A stretch of DNA of 64,000 nt, taken from Gymnopus androsaceus JB14 (lineage: Eukaryota > Basidiomycota > Agaricomycetes > Agaricales > Omphalotaceae). Position 1 is the first letter of the stretch, and every line of letters begins with the position of its first letter. Both the position numbers and the translations under genes were made by a program. The notes below the pieces were generated by a model. It did not search any database. It was not told where the DNA came from and saw only the letters and a program-made list of their open reading frames with translations. Below, piece by piece: positions 11,718 through 22,160 of the stretch. The DNA lies in the NCBI GenBank assembly GCA_009733575.1, contig ML769455.1, positions 1 to 64,000 of the forward strand, in the 5' to 3' direction.

Positions 11718-12957
11718 TGGAGGTAAATCAGAGGTGTTGAAGTATGAGTGAATCTTGCGAGTGAGAGCAATCTATAATTTGCATTAACAGCTGTAATAAT
11801 AAAGTATAGACAGGCTTACAATGGGTTTAGTAACTGAGACCATAGTCACTAGACTTTGTATTATTGTAAGATTGCAGGTTAAGTGAGCTGGTCTCTGAAA
11901 AGAAGAATGGATGTTCAAAGCAAGGACAGATTCGAACTTTTCATGCCAGCAACTGATCGAAACTGCCGCAGAAGCAATTTTGTGTCTGTGCAACTTTCTA
12001 CGCAACTTGAAATTGTCAGACAAAGAGAAAATGCTCGCATGATTCTATTCAGTATATGAGCAAGCCATATTCTTGGATCATGAATGCCCATGAAAATTCA
12101 AGCACTGTGGGGTACCGAATCTAGGCCAAAGATTCACGTACTCTCAATCCGACAGCAAAAGCATCAATTATATGGCCTTTTATTATTCTCTATACTCTTG
12201 CAATGAGAGGTTTTGATATAATTATAGCAATTTCAACATTCCTTCATGTCTGTGCATGCATCTTTAGCAACCAGAATCATTTGAATAAACATTGAAGTAC
12301 TTACTACAAGTCACTGGCACTGCAGCTGATAATTTGACTTTAAGTCATCAAATCAATGATTGACCTGGCTCCATATTAGTCTAACAGTGTGCATAAAGGC
12401 CTTAAATGAACCTATGGATCTTTTTTATGCTGGATCCATTACAGACTCAAGCCTGAAATCATAATATGTGAGTTTAGTCAATTGAAATGCTTATAGCCTC
12501 ACTGACTTGTTCTTTGTGGAGTCTGAGTGTGTACAAGAAAAGTCCTTCAGCAATTTAAATTGAAACAAACCCTGAAGTACCTACTTCCATATAACTGAAC
12601 ATTAAGAGATTGTAGTAGTCAGGGAAAGCTGTGGCTGCCTCCAATTCCTGATCAGCTACCTAAGTGCTTGATGGAAGGTCCAGGGTAAATCACTTGAATC
12701 TCATAGATCACACACTTACAGAACCTTTCACTGCTCAGAGATAGTTCTGTATGTGATCTGGAGAGATAGTGGTTGAAGTAAGAACAAGGGTAAGTTTGGC
12801 AGTAATCGCACGCAAATGGAAATCATTTGAAGTGCTTAGCTTTTCAATATTATGATTTATTCAATATTTATAGTTACACAAGGTTACGCTAAATATGACA
12901 ATGCCATTTTAGAGTAAATGAATGTTGAGGATACACTGGGTGTTGCTGGGGGTATAT
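11718..12957. other. A+T-rich spacer
   Basis: A+T-rich sequence without credible open frames, between repeat copy 1 and a minisatellite. It resembles decayed repeat DNA; no element ends were found. Confidence 0.4.
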
Positions 12958-13057
12958 TGGGGTGACTTTGAGGTGACTTTGAGGTGACTTTGGGGTTACT
13001 TTGGAGTTACTTTGGGGTGACGCCGGGGTGACTTTAGGGTGACGCCGGGGGGGGTTA
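12958..13057 (+). repeat. Minisatellite, about 12-bp unit
   Basis: Roughly eight imperfect tandem copies of a unit like GGGGTGACTTT, with variants GAGGTGACTTT, GGGGTTACTTT and GGGGTGACGCC. It ends in an eight-G run. It lies 235 bp beyond the 3' end of the ICMT gene. Confidence 0.85.
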
Positions 13058-13292
13058 CGCTGAAAGTGCTATGCCCCCATATGGCATTTACCATCGCATA
13101 AACCATCCATATTTTGATAGTTTTGGAACTCATACGGTACAGTATCATATCCATATACACCATCCGTATAGTCTGTATTTACAGTGACAGTGGCCATCCC
13201 AAAATACACGTAAAAAGGAAAGCACGAGATGATGGAACAATGGGAAGAAACACAGGACTAGTACCGACATCCCCTGCTTTATTTAGTATGGG

Positions 13293-14062
13293 TCAGAAAA
13301 TACCCGGTAATAGCTTATATGGTACATTCTTTGCCCATACATCCCACTGCGGTCCAAACTCCTTCTGCATCATCTTATCCTCGAGACCCATTCGATTGAA
13401 TAAAACCGACAGAATGCTGGCACTGATAGCAGCAACCAACATCGCAAGTATCTTGATAGATCCCAGATTCCACCAGCCGCACTCGTAGATCCACGAGCCT
13501 GGGCCAAAGACACAGAGGAATATACCAGTGTGGACACAGAGTGAGCCTATGTAGCTCGGGTGACGGACGATCGAATAGGGACCTGTGGTGATGAGCTTGT
13601 GTTTATCACGGATGGACAATCCAAAGGTGAAGAGACGGCCAAGAGCGCGGTATGAGGACCAGCGTACCCAGGCTCCACATAGTGTGAGAAAGAAGCCAAC
13701 AAGGAAGATGGGGGTGATGGTAGGGGCATGAAGTTCATGATTGGAGATCCGCACGAGAGTATTCATGGTCATTTCGGCAAACACACTGGTGGCGTAGTGA
13801 GTAGATATGATGACCATTATTTCACAGAGGATAAATGTCAGTAGGAGAGCCTGTGGTGTTATCAGTTGAGTATGTATGAGGAGGAGATTAGTGATGGGCT
13901 GACCTTCTCTGCCACCACCAATGAAAAAGCACGCCCAGACAAACGGTCGCCAGGCGGGTATTTGGAGATTTCTTCACGAGAAGCAGGAGGATTAGGCGGA
14001 GTTAAGGCAATATAGTAGAAGATGGAAAGTACGAGGAGAAATGGTAGCTTTTCCAATGACAT
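13293..14062 (-). CDS. Protein-S-isoprenylcysteine O-methyltransferase (ICMT family)
   Basis: Integral ER membrane enzyme that methylates the C-terminal prenylcysteine of CAAX proteins with S-adenosylmethionine. Two exons (13904-14062, 13293-13850) join in frame to 238 aa. Hydrophobic helices cover about residues 5-22, 45-70 and 90-110, plus the C-terminal hairpin. The conserved catalytic region is present: ITTGPYSIVRHPSYIG, then RMGLEDKMMQKEFG and VPYKLLPGIF. Basidiomycetes usually carry several ICMT paralogs, and this copy sits between two copies of a long repeat beside a minisatellite, so it may be an accessory duplicate rather than the sole housekeeping gene. The frame is intact, which argues for function. 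Confidence 0.88.
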
Positions 14063-14199
14063 GGTTTCGGAGAACGTTGAACGCGACAGTAAGGCGCAGT
14101 AGGATAGAAGCTATAGTTCTGCGGTGAGGGAGCTTGAACTGATGCTCATGACACTATATACGTATTTCAGTGGGAAACGAGGGATGTGACAAGAGGTTA

Positions 14200-14839
14200 G
14201 ATTAGGTATATTTCGGCCCAAGTGCAGACAATTACACCGCTATCCCTCATCGGGAACATTGGCACTTGACAGGACCCCTGATAATCGGAGAAGAACCCAT
14301 CTCCTCCAAAGGATAGGCTGTCGGGGATTGTAACAGTGGCAGCGACGTCAACTAAACCGGTCGTGGTCATGGGTGACCTCAATGGCAGAACAGGCTCTTG
14401 CACAGCATCGACTGATAGCCCAACGCGTTCCTCTTTGGATACTAAAAGTAACTCCCGGGGGACATGGATCACAAAACTGTGTAAAGACAACAACCTCGAA
14501 ATCATAAATGGGACACAATTCGAATCCTCTGTGCCTGGAGAGTTGACCTCTTTCCAGCCTAACGGGTCATCTGTGATTGACTATGTTCTTATCTCGAAAG
14601 CAGCTCTCCCGTTGCTGGAGAACAGATGTATGACGGTCGTCAGATCTTCTCTTTCAGACCATGCATCTCCCCGTCTCACCATCCCCTTTACAAATCTATG
14701 CAATAAGCCCACCTTGCCGCTGCAGTTAAGCAGCAAGCGCAAGGATTATCGACTGGGGCATTTGCCGCGTTCTGGTGGAAGAACTCGCCGGGAAATACTA
14801 GCTCTATGTTGGGCGATGATAGTAAACCAACATAATTGA
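14200..14839 (+). pseudogene. Retroelement endonuclease (EEP domain) fragment
   Basis: The plus-strand frame contains the second half of an endonuclease/exonuclease/phosphatase domain: VVVMGDLNGRTGS, then LEIINGTQFES, TSFQPNGSSVIDYVLIS and LSDHASP, the last carrying the catalytic His. This matches the apurinic-type endonuclease of non-LTR-like elements that are common in basidiomycetes. The N-terminal half is missing apart from short, stop-containing traces at 14200-14336, and no reverse transcriptase follows. It is a 5'- and 3'-truncated remnant. Confidence 0.7.
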
Positions 14840-14906
14840 ATGTTTCTATATGCCGCTATCGCTGCTCTGAAAGCTTCAGAGAGCATGCCTACGAAACGGT
14901 TATGTA

Positions 14907-16163
14907 TCTACTGTAAACGTTGAAGGCTGAACTTCGAAGGTTAATCAAAATGAGATAATGGGAGTAGCGTGGCACGAGGGGTGAAGTTGGAGACGGGTAA
15001 GGTGAAGTCTGGGTGAATCAATGGTATGCATTGTGCAACCAAGCACCGGAATGGAATTCGAAAGAAATGTGAGCTTGTAGTTGTATTAATCCAAGATTAA
15101 GCTGTGGTCTCGAGCCAAAGCACTGGTCGATATGGTTTGATTTTGAAAACGGGATCGATATCGTTCTGGGAAGCAAGCTTGACCGGAGAACAGGAACGCT
15201 CATTTATTACAACGTGAATGTACTTTGATTTTGACATGGCCGGACTTAAGTTTTATCCTCTTAGGGACATATCTACTACTGGCTGTATATCATCACCGTC
15301 AGTCTCCCAGCATTGTTTGTTCACGTCACTTCGTCTGAAGCTAATTGCCCAATGCCCATTCTGTCATTACTCGTAGAGACGTCGCCTGGAAAAAGCTCTC
15401 CGACACCTCATTTGAACTATTAAGCAAGTCAGTACTCACTACTTGTGTTATCGAGAAGGATGTCTGATTTTTTTTGGCTGCAAATTTGACTACAAAGTCG
15501 TATTTCTATCCGGTGCCAATGAAGGGCCATTTTCAAACTCGTCGGACTCGGAGCAAGCTCAGGTTGCTCAAGACTTGTCAAATGCTTTGAATATGTGGGC
15601 CAGCGACACGGAATAGTCGCTCGATTCTCGCAGACCATTGCACCGAACTCCTCTGGCAATCGACGATACGGAGCGCTTTTTTGTCAAATGGGATATCGAT
15701 TAACTCACAGGCGGAGCAGGTGTGGGCGCGGGAGTGATGGAGACAGTATAGCTAATATCACTTGTCCTTAAGCACTAGGAAGGAGGGATAATTTTCGTTA
15801 TATGTAGTACTACTACATGTTCTATTCACGACCTCTTCTTTAGATTTGTGTGGCTGGTCACAGGTCACTGCCATTTTCTAGTCGCTATGAAGAGATGTAG
15901 GAGGTCAAGGAGGCTCACGAGCACCAAGAAGGTAAGAGATAGCAATCAATAACCCCCCTCTTTATGAAAAAAGCTGGCATGGTCGCGGTCGACAGTCTCC
16001 TCACTCGACTCAACTTGTACGGTATGCCAAGTACCAATTATTTCGCTTTACTCAATGTCCCTTACTTATTGAGAGTACATTCAGCACTGATATAATCAAC
16101 GCTTTTAGTCCTATGTCCTAGCATGAAGAACTTTACGCGTTTCCAGTGGCTGTACCATGTCAA
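14907..16163 (+). repeat. 1.26-kb direct repeat, copy 2 (interrupted)
   Basis: Second copy of the repeat at 10460-11717. Its last bases (AGCTGTCTATAGC) are displaced to 22375-22387 by insertion of the tyrosine-recombinase retroelement. Small differences from copy 1 are spread along it, so the duplication is not brand-new. Confidence 0.8.
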
Positions 16164-16312
16164 GTTCAGGCTTACGCATGACCCGCGGGAACAGGAAGCC
16201 GGTTTTCGTCACGTAGGCGCGGCCTCACGTGAGGTCTCACATTCGTTCTTCAGTACCTCCATCATCACATTCGAGGAATTCGCGTCCCAACCCTCCTCGA
16301 ATTCATTTTTCA
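16164..16312 (+). repeat. Split direct repeat A1
   Basis: Left terminal repeat, about 149 bp, starting GTTCAGGCTTACGCATGACC. It differs from A2 by one base insertion and one substitution over the aligned part. Confidence 0.92.
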
Positions 16313-16421
16313 TTCGAAACGAATTTTCACCCTTTCACTCACTTTCAACCCTCATTCGGCGAAATCGCTCTTTTTCTTTACCGGCGTAACCTCCCTAGCG
16401 CTTTCTCCGACACGATCCACC

Positions 16422-18305
16422 ATGGTAAATACCAGACTCCAGAGCAAAGCGGCTGACGAAGCAGCGGGCCAGCCAGACGACAATCATGCACCGGACAACC
16501 GACAGAATGCAGCTGGTTCATCTTCTCGGGCTCCAACCGAGCAGGAACGAGCCTTGACCCCACGGCAACAGCAGCAGCAACACCGTCCGTCTGGATCACT
16601 CAGACATCTTCTGAACGAACGACACGTCGATCCTCTTCCCCACCGGGCTCGACGCCCTGGAAATGAGAGAACGGTCGCTTCAGCTCCTCCAGCACATATT
16701 CCCTCCAATGGCGTCCGAGCTCCCGTGCTTCCCTCATGGCCTTCCCCATGGAACGGTATTGGAGCCGAGTCGGACTCGCCCACTTCCTCATCCTCTCAAG
16801 CTCCTACAGCTCCTCCGCTCAGCGCTCGCAGCTGGGGAGGAATTCTGACCCCGAACGCCTTCATGGCGGAATACGGTGGCCAGGGTTCTGTCTCCTCAGC
16901 ATCGGAGCGTGGGCGTGTTAACACACTCGCTGTGAACGGACAACGACAAGGTGAGACTCACGCACCTTTCATTCTCCCCGTCGATCTACACAAGACGACG
17001 TTGTACTGCCGGTTGCTCTACACAAGACGACCGTGTACCACATGTTGCTCTACCCAAGACAACATTCGTATCTGTCGGTCTACCCAAGACGACAGCCTTT
17101 CCTCTAAATGCGTTACACCGTCTGCTACACATGCTAACCATTCTTTCACCTCAGGCTCCAACAGGTCCCAGTCATCTTTCGAGAGACGCCTTCGGGAAAC
17201 CGACCAACGGCCCCAAGCTCCCCCTCTTCGCAGCCCCTTCCCTGGTCAGAACCCACATCCTCCTCGATCCCACCGTTCGCAAACCCAGGAACGCCGCTCG
17301 CAGTCTCCTCGCCGACGAGACACACACAGTCGTCATCAAGGTTGCGGGGAGCCGGATGGCACCAGGGAGGAACCAACGTTGTCTGGAGGATGGGGTGACC
17401 CTCGTCAGGCTCAGCTCCACTCCTACAACGAGCCTTTCAAATTGGAGAATATCACCAACAACCTGGTTGCCTCCACGCTTCGCAATGGCTTGAAGGTGTT
17501 CATTCCCTTGGCATACTTCGCTGCGCGCTACGCGGACTCAACGATAAAGGCGGTTGAGTCCGGTGACTCCATCATCTTCGATGGGGCTGGGGGAATGAAA
17601 GTCAAATCAAAAACGTTCACAGAAGTCCCACTTGGGCAGATTGACTTGAACGATTTCAATAGCCTTGCACGGGGAATGTCCAGATCTTTCCGCCAGCACT
17701 ACGTTCCAAAAGGCGCTGAACTCCCAGGTCATTCTCGCGCGCTTGCGATTGCGGACATGTTCCAGGGAATGTTCGACATGATCCTGGACCGCCCAGACTT
17801 CGAACTTGGCTTCGAGATCTATAAGATCTACGCGGACAGAGCATACCGACAATGGTTTGCCTTCCCAGACACCAACATCCGTATCGACCTGTTCCACCCG
17901 ACGCTCTACCAACAGTGCCTCTTGGGCTGGCAGACCCAAAAAGTGAAGGACGAGGAAGCACATCGAAAGACTCAGAAGCAAAGCCAGTCTTTCCCATCTG
18001 GTCAGAGGTCCCAAGGTCAGAAGCGTTCCTTTCGAGACGGAGACTCGTCCTCGAAAGAAAACTCGCGTTCCACCACCAACAAAAACAAGTGCTACCTCTG
18101 CTTGTCGTATGACCACAACTGGAACCACCACAAACCCCGCTCCTCAGACTTCCTACACAAGTCTGGTCGAAACTATGTCGACAACGAAGGGAAAATCTAC
18201 TGCATTGGATTCAATGGCGTCAACGGCTGCTCCAAAGACTGCACATACACCCATAAGTGTGGAATCTGCGGATCTTCTGAACACGGAGCCCAGAATCACC
18301 GCTGA
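16422..18305 (+). CDS. Gag-like protein of the Ngaro-type element
   Basis: ATG at 16422 gives 627 codons unspliced. Intron signals at 16951-17154 (donor GTGAGA, branch-like TGCTAACCA, acceptor CACCTCAG) suggest a 559-aa spliced product; the 204-nt segment is a multiple of three and stop-free, so both forms keep the frame. The N-terminus is a low-complexity Gln/Pro/Ser region. The middle (about 340-520) is the conserved domain found before RT in fungal YR elements. The C-terminus has a Cys/His-rich cluster (CYLC...CIGF...CSKDC...CGICGSSEH) that probably binds RNA. Role: packaging of element RNA, inferred. Confidence 0.82.
   Translation: MVNTRLQSKAADEAAGQPDDNHAPDNRQNAAGSSSRAPTEQERALTPRQQQQQHRPSGSLRHLLNERHVDPLPHRARRPGNERTVASAPPAHIPSNGVRAPVLPSWPSPWNGIGAESDSPTSSSSQAPTAPPLSARSWGGILTPNAFMAEYGGQGSVSSASERGRVNTLAVNGQRQGETHAPFILPVDLHKTTLYCRLLYTRRPCTTCCSTQDNIRICRSTQDDSLSSKCVTPSATHANHSFTSGSNRSQSSFERRLRETDQRPQAPPLRSPFPGQNPHPPRSHRSQTQERRSQSPRRRDTHSRHQGCGEPDGTREEPTLSGGWGDPRQAQLHSYNEPFKLENITNNLVASTLRNGLKVFIPLAYFAARYADSTIKAVESGDSIIFDGAGGMKVKSKTFTEVPLGQIDLNDFNSLARGMSRSFRQHYVPKGAELPGHSRALAIADMFQGMFDMILDRPDFELGFEIYKIYADRAYRQWFAFPDTNIRIDLFHPTLYQQCLLGWQTQKVKDEEAHRKTQKQSQSFPSGQRSQGQKRSFRDGDSSSKENSRSTTNKNKCYLCLSYDHNWNHHKPRSSDFLHKSGRNYVDNEGKIYCIGFNGVNGCSKDCTYTHKCGICGSSEHGAQNHR
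16951..17154 (+). other. Probable intron with internal tandem repeat, inside Gag
   Basis: Clean fungal splice signals, with CTAAC about 20 nt before the AG acceptor. Inside lie four imperfect copies of a roughly 35-bp unit built on CTACCCAAGACGA (about 16985-17100). The translated repeat is unlike the rest of Gag, which favours removal by splicing. Confidence 0.6.
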
Positions 18306-19988
18306 TGAAGTCCGCTTTTGCACACGTCTCATACCGGAGGCGTGGGCACGACTTCTGAAGGAGTCCAATGCTCCCCAGAAGTTCGCCGAGATTCCGAAAG
18401 GTCTCGAGGAAGGGTTCCATATTGGCTTGGAAAATTTCACACTTGCTTCCACTTACGTTCCCCCTAATCATTTCAAATCAGAACAACACGCTAATGTCAT
18501 CCGCGCCAAATTCGCACAGGAGGTCGAACTTGGCCGCCTCTCCCACCCTTTTGACCCCGATGAGCTCCAGGCTCAGATAGGGAACTACACTACAGCTCCC
18601 ATGGCCGTTGTCGAACAACGCCCTGGTAAATTCCGAATCGTAATAGACCACTCCTTCCCTCGAAAGACACTCCCTCCCAACTTCCCGCGCGAGAAACCTA
18701 TCCCTCTACCCGACGGAAACCCCGCCCCTCCTATAGAATTTGATGCGTCTGAAATATCCATTAACGCACTCATAGACGCCGCCGACTTCCCGTGCGACTG
18801 GGGTTCATTTTCAGAATGTTACCTTATGGTAGCGGAGGCTCCGACAGGTTAGATATCCACCTACCCATCTACGCTGAATATCCATTTAAAACTCACTAAC
18901 TCTTCAGGTACACAAGCTGCGATCTTCGATGTAGATGCAGCTTTTCGGAATATCCCTATCCATCCTTCTGCACGCCGGTTCGTTGCACTCATGCTCGACG
19001 GCCTCATATACCTCGATCTCATGCTCAACTTTGGAAAGAGACCCGCTCCTGGCATTTGGGGACACGTCGCTGATGCCATGGCGTGGATTCTCAAGTACAA
19101 AGGAGTCGAAGCCCTCCTGAAGTGGGTCGACGACTTTGTTTTCTTTCGTTACCCAAAAGGAAAGAACACAGACGGCTCCTTCATTTACTCCTACGACGAC
19201 TCCCTAATCTGGTCTACTGCAGCGATCCTAGGCTGGCCATGGGCTCCAAGCAAGTTCGTCCCATTCGCGTCCTTCTTCAAGTATATCGGTTTCCTCTGGC
19301 ACATCGAGGAGAAAACCGTTGAACTTCCCGAAGAGAAGAAGGAGAAATATATAGCGAGACTCGCCCCATGGGTAGCGAAGAACGCCAATGTGTCGACAAG
19401 GTTGAAGAGCTTGTAGGGACGCTTAACCACATCTCGCTCGTAGTTCCAACCGGGAAGACAAGGCTAATCAACCTTCACAACTTCCGCGCTGGCTTCAAAT
19501 CCTCGAAGCGTTTCATCCCTCACTCAATCCCCGCCAAACTCCAAGAGGACATAGACTGGTGGAACGACCTTCTTCACCAGCCATTCGTTGGTATGGAAAT
19601 CATCCAGATGCCCGATTTCATTGATATCGAACTCTTCGTTGACGCTTCCACATCGTGGGGCATAGGCCTCACTCTCAATGGAAAGTGGTTGGCCTGGGAA
19701 TACAAGCCAGGCTGGATCGATGCTGAACGCCACATCGGCTGGAGAGAGATGGTTGCTGTGGAACTAGCCTTGCGCACCCTTATCTCATCAGGATACCGCG
19801 ATGTTAGGATCCGCCTTCGTTCCGATAACATTGGAGTAGTAGGCGCTTTCAAGAAGGGAAGCTCACGCGGCTATGAAATTAACCTCATCTTGCGGAAAAT
19901 CATCGAACTCATGCAAGAACACAGAGTTTGGATTGACTGCGAGTGGGTTTTGACACACGATAATCCCGCAGACGCCGCGACACCCTGA
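18109..19988 (+). CDS. Reverse transcriptase-RNase H of the Ngaro-type element (frame broken)
   Basis: Copies element RNA into DNA. The RT begins near 18302 (ITADEVRFCTRL) in a frame different from gag, which stops at 18305; the open frame reaches back to an ATG at 18109. Motif A is IFDVDAAFRNIP and the catalytic box is WVDDFVFF. A 60-bp intron is clear at 18848-18907 (GTTAGA...CTTCAG) and rejoins a Gly codon. RNase H follows: DIELFVDAS...WEYK, then LRSDN and THDNPAD. The frame must shift by one base near 19391-19401, between ANVSTRL and KVEELVGTLNH, so as written the protein would stop at 19416. That could be inactivation or a sequence error. Confidence 0.85.
18848..18907 (+). other. Spliceosomal intron in the RT frame
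   Basis: 60 bp, donor GTTAGA, branch-like ACTAAC at 18896-18901, acceptor CTTCAG. Removing it joins ACA-G to GT-ACA (Thr-Gly-Thr) and restores a continuous RT from the finger region to motif A. Confidence 0.78.
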
Positions 19989-20251
19989 CCTCTCTCATGT
20001 CCGGAATTAATAGTACCCACAATCCACTTTCGTGTATCCCATATTTCTGTAGAGCCCTAACAACAAGAGTGTAAAAATAATAACTGTATATCGCGAATTC
20101 CGATAACGCAAAATGCCCATGAAAGTCACGCAAGCATGTCACATGGAACTCACGAACTTGCGAACTCCCATCATCCCAAACGCAACTGACCTATTCTCGC
20201 TCCGCATAACCACAGTTTAACACTCTCACTCGACCTCCAACCACCTAGACC

Positions 20252-21406
20252 ATGCCACCGTACAGAACAGGGTTCGTCGCGCGCAAGGTTGATCACAATC
20301 GCCAGAACATTCCACCTCGCAAAGTCCGATTTGCTACAGCTGCAGCCCAGAGTCCTCCCGAACATCCTCACCCAGCCAAGACCTTCACCCAGGACACTCA
20401 GAACGTCATGGATGCGGCAGTCTCAGAGAAGACAAACCGTCGGAAACTGTTATACACGGCTGAGTTTCTAGACTGGGCAGGAGAACAGGGCCTTCACGAA
20501 GAAGATGTCCTACCCCCGTCCGAAGCCACCCTCTGCAACTACGCCGCATTGTTTGCTGGGAAGCTAGCAGGAGGGACAACGAGAGCCAAACTCTCGGCAG
20601 TTAAGAGCTGGGTTCAGAGACGAGGGCTGGTCTGGAACGGCAGAGACAGCCTACGGAATGTCCTCAGTGGTGTCGAGCGTCGAGCTCCCTCTTCCTCGTT
20701 CCGCGAGCAGAGACCTCCAGTAAAGAAGGAACACCTCAGCATCCTGTTTGACGAACTCGACCTCTCAGATGCTTGTGGCTTGGATCGCGCTTTGGCAGCT
20801 GCTAGTGCAGGTTGTTTCTACAGCCAACTCAGAGGGGGCGAAATCTTCCCTCCATCTGCTGACCCCAACGATTACGACAGTTCCTCTTTCCCTACCGTGA
20901 AAGATCTGAGGCCACCCAACAAGAACGGAGATAGGAAGCTAAAACTTCCCAAGACGAAAGTCTCACAGTCCAGAGGCGAAGAAGTCATCTACTCCCCTCA
21001 GCCCGGTCGCACGAGCCCCACCAGAGCATGGCGAGAGCACATCCGGGTCAATAGGCTAGGCCCTGATGATCCTCTCATGGCATACAGAGAAGATAACGGC
21101 GAACTGAAGGTCCTCACGAAGCCAACTTTCCTTAAACGCTGCAACGCCGTGTGGTCGAAGCACAATATCCCTCGCATGACTGGACACTGCTTCCGCATCG
21201 GAGGCACAACACACTACCTCGTCATAGGAATCCCTCCCGATGTTGTTAAAGCCCTTGGAAGGTGGAAATCCGACGCCTTCTTGAGGTACTGGAGAGATCT
21301 AGAGTCCCTCGCCTCCATTCACCTCCACCGTCATCATGCCCAACAGACATATGCTAGTCACATTCAGACTACCAAACGCACACACCGCCAGAACACTGCA
21401 TACTAG
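20252..21406 (+). CDS. Tyrosine recombinase of the Ngaro-type element
   Basis: 384-aa integrase of the lambda/Cre-like family that inserts the element by strand exchange through a Tyr-DNA bond. Residues 45-150 form the SAM-like core-binding region. The catalytic set is visible: Arg194 (SQLRGGE), His312 and Arg315 (GHCFRIGG), Trp338 at the second His/Trp position (GRWKSD) and Tyr346 (FLRYWR). The frame is intact with an ATG in a good context. It lies 263 bp after the RT stop and has no cotranslation signals, so it is probably expressed from its own or a spliced transcript. Its intact catalytic set agrees with the clean, duplication-free insertion of the element. Confidence 0.93.
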   Translation: MPPYRTGFVARKVDHNRQNIPPRKVRFATAAAQSPPEHPHPAKTFTQDTQNVMDAAVSEKTNRRKLLYTAEFLDWAGEQGLHEEDVLPPSEATLCNYAALFAGKLAGGTTRAKLSAVKSWVQRRGLVWNGRDSLRNVLSGVERRAPSSSFREQRPPVKKEHLSILFDELDLSDACGLDRALAAASAGCFYSQLRGGEIFPPSADPNDYDSSSFPTVKDLRPPNKNGDRKLKLPKTKVSQSRGEEVIYSPQPGRTSPTRAWREHIRVNRLGPDDPLMAYREDNGELKVLTKPTFLKRCNAVWSKHNIPRMTGHCFRIGGTTHYLVIGIPPDVVKALGRWKSDAFLRYWRDLESLASIHLHRHHAQQTYASHIQTTKRTHRQNTAY

Positions 21407-21632
21407 CTCCAGACCAATCCTTCCTTCCTTCTATCACTCAGTATTCCACTTCACAGCCAAATCAGATTGGCCCGCACAACTATAGACTGTCAACTCATCA
21501 CTATCCATTGCACTGTCTGCCTGGAACAATACATAATTCTTGATTTGTAGAGACTCGTCACCACAGCCTTGGGCCTACGCCCCTGTGGGTTTGTCATCCT
21601 ACAGATACCGACGCGCCTGTGGCTACTTCGCA

Positions 21633-21846
21633 CGGGTAATCGGTTTCTGTATTCCTCCGCACCCCCAGGTTGGTAAATTAATTCCTAACCCTCCGTAGAA
21701 ACTCATCGGACTTGGAATTAATTTTCCGCGAGCCTTTGTGCCCATCATCCGTTATCAGTATATTGTATATTACTATTGTAATCTACGCCCAATACATCTA
21801 ACCCTTGTACTACCTACAGTGAGACCGAGAACAACTTCAGACGAAA
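21633..21846 (+). repeat. Split direct repeat B1
   Basis: 214 bp starting CGGGTAATCGG and ending CTTCAGACGAAA. Appears identical by eye to B2. Confidence 0.92.
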
Positions 21847-21996
21847 GTTCAGGCTTACGCATGACCCGCGGGAACAGGAAGCCGCGTTTTCGTCACGTTG
21901 GCGCGGCCTCACGTGAGGTCTCACATTCGTTCTTCAGTACCTCCATCATCACATTCGAGGAATTCGCGTCCCAACCCTCCTCGAATTCATTTTTCA
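21847..21996 (+). repeat. Split direct repeat A2
   Basis: About 150 bp matching A1, directly abutting B1. The A2/B1 junction is the counterpart of the circular-intermediate junction expected for this class. Confidence 0.92.
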
Positions 21997-22160
21997 CCCT
22001 CCCACCTCCCTTTACAACAACTGGATCAACTCAGCAAATCTTGCTCAAATCTTGCTCCTTCATATCCAACAAGTTAGATTCTCAAGAATTTTACATCCCT
22101 AACAGCGACATTGCAATCTGGAATATATTTTTACTGTTAGCGGCGGAGGAACACAGCGTC

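Noticed and set aside
13114..13488. 124-codon plus-strand ORF
   Set aside because: Mostly antisense to the ICMT gene; its composition mirrors the membrane-protein codons on the other strand.
10460..16163. Paired LTRs of an LTR retrotransposon
   Set aside because: The two long repeats lack TG...CA ends at their matching limits and flanking duplications. The interval carries a host-type ICMT gene on the minus strand, and no integrase or protease is present.
16422..21406. DIRS1-type element
   Set aside because: The repeats are direct and split (A1, B1-A2-B2), not inverted terminal repeats with an internal complementary region, and no methyltransferase domain is seen. Ngaro/PAT type fits better.
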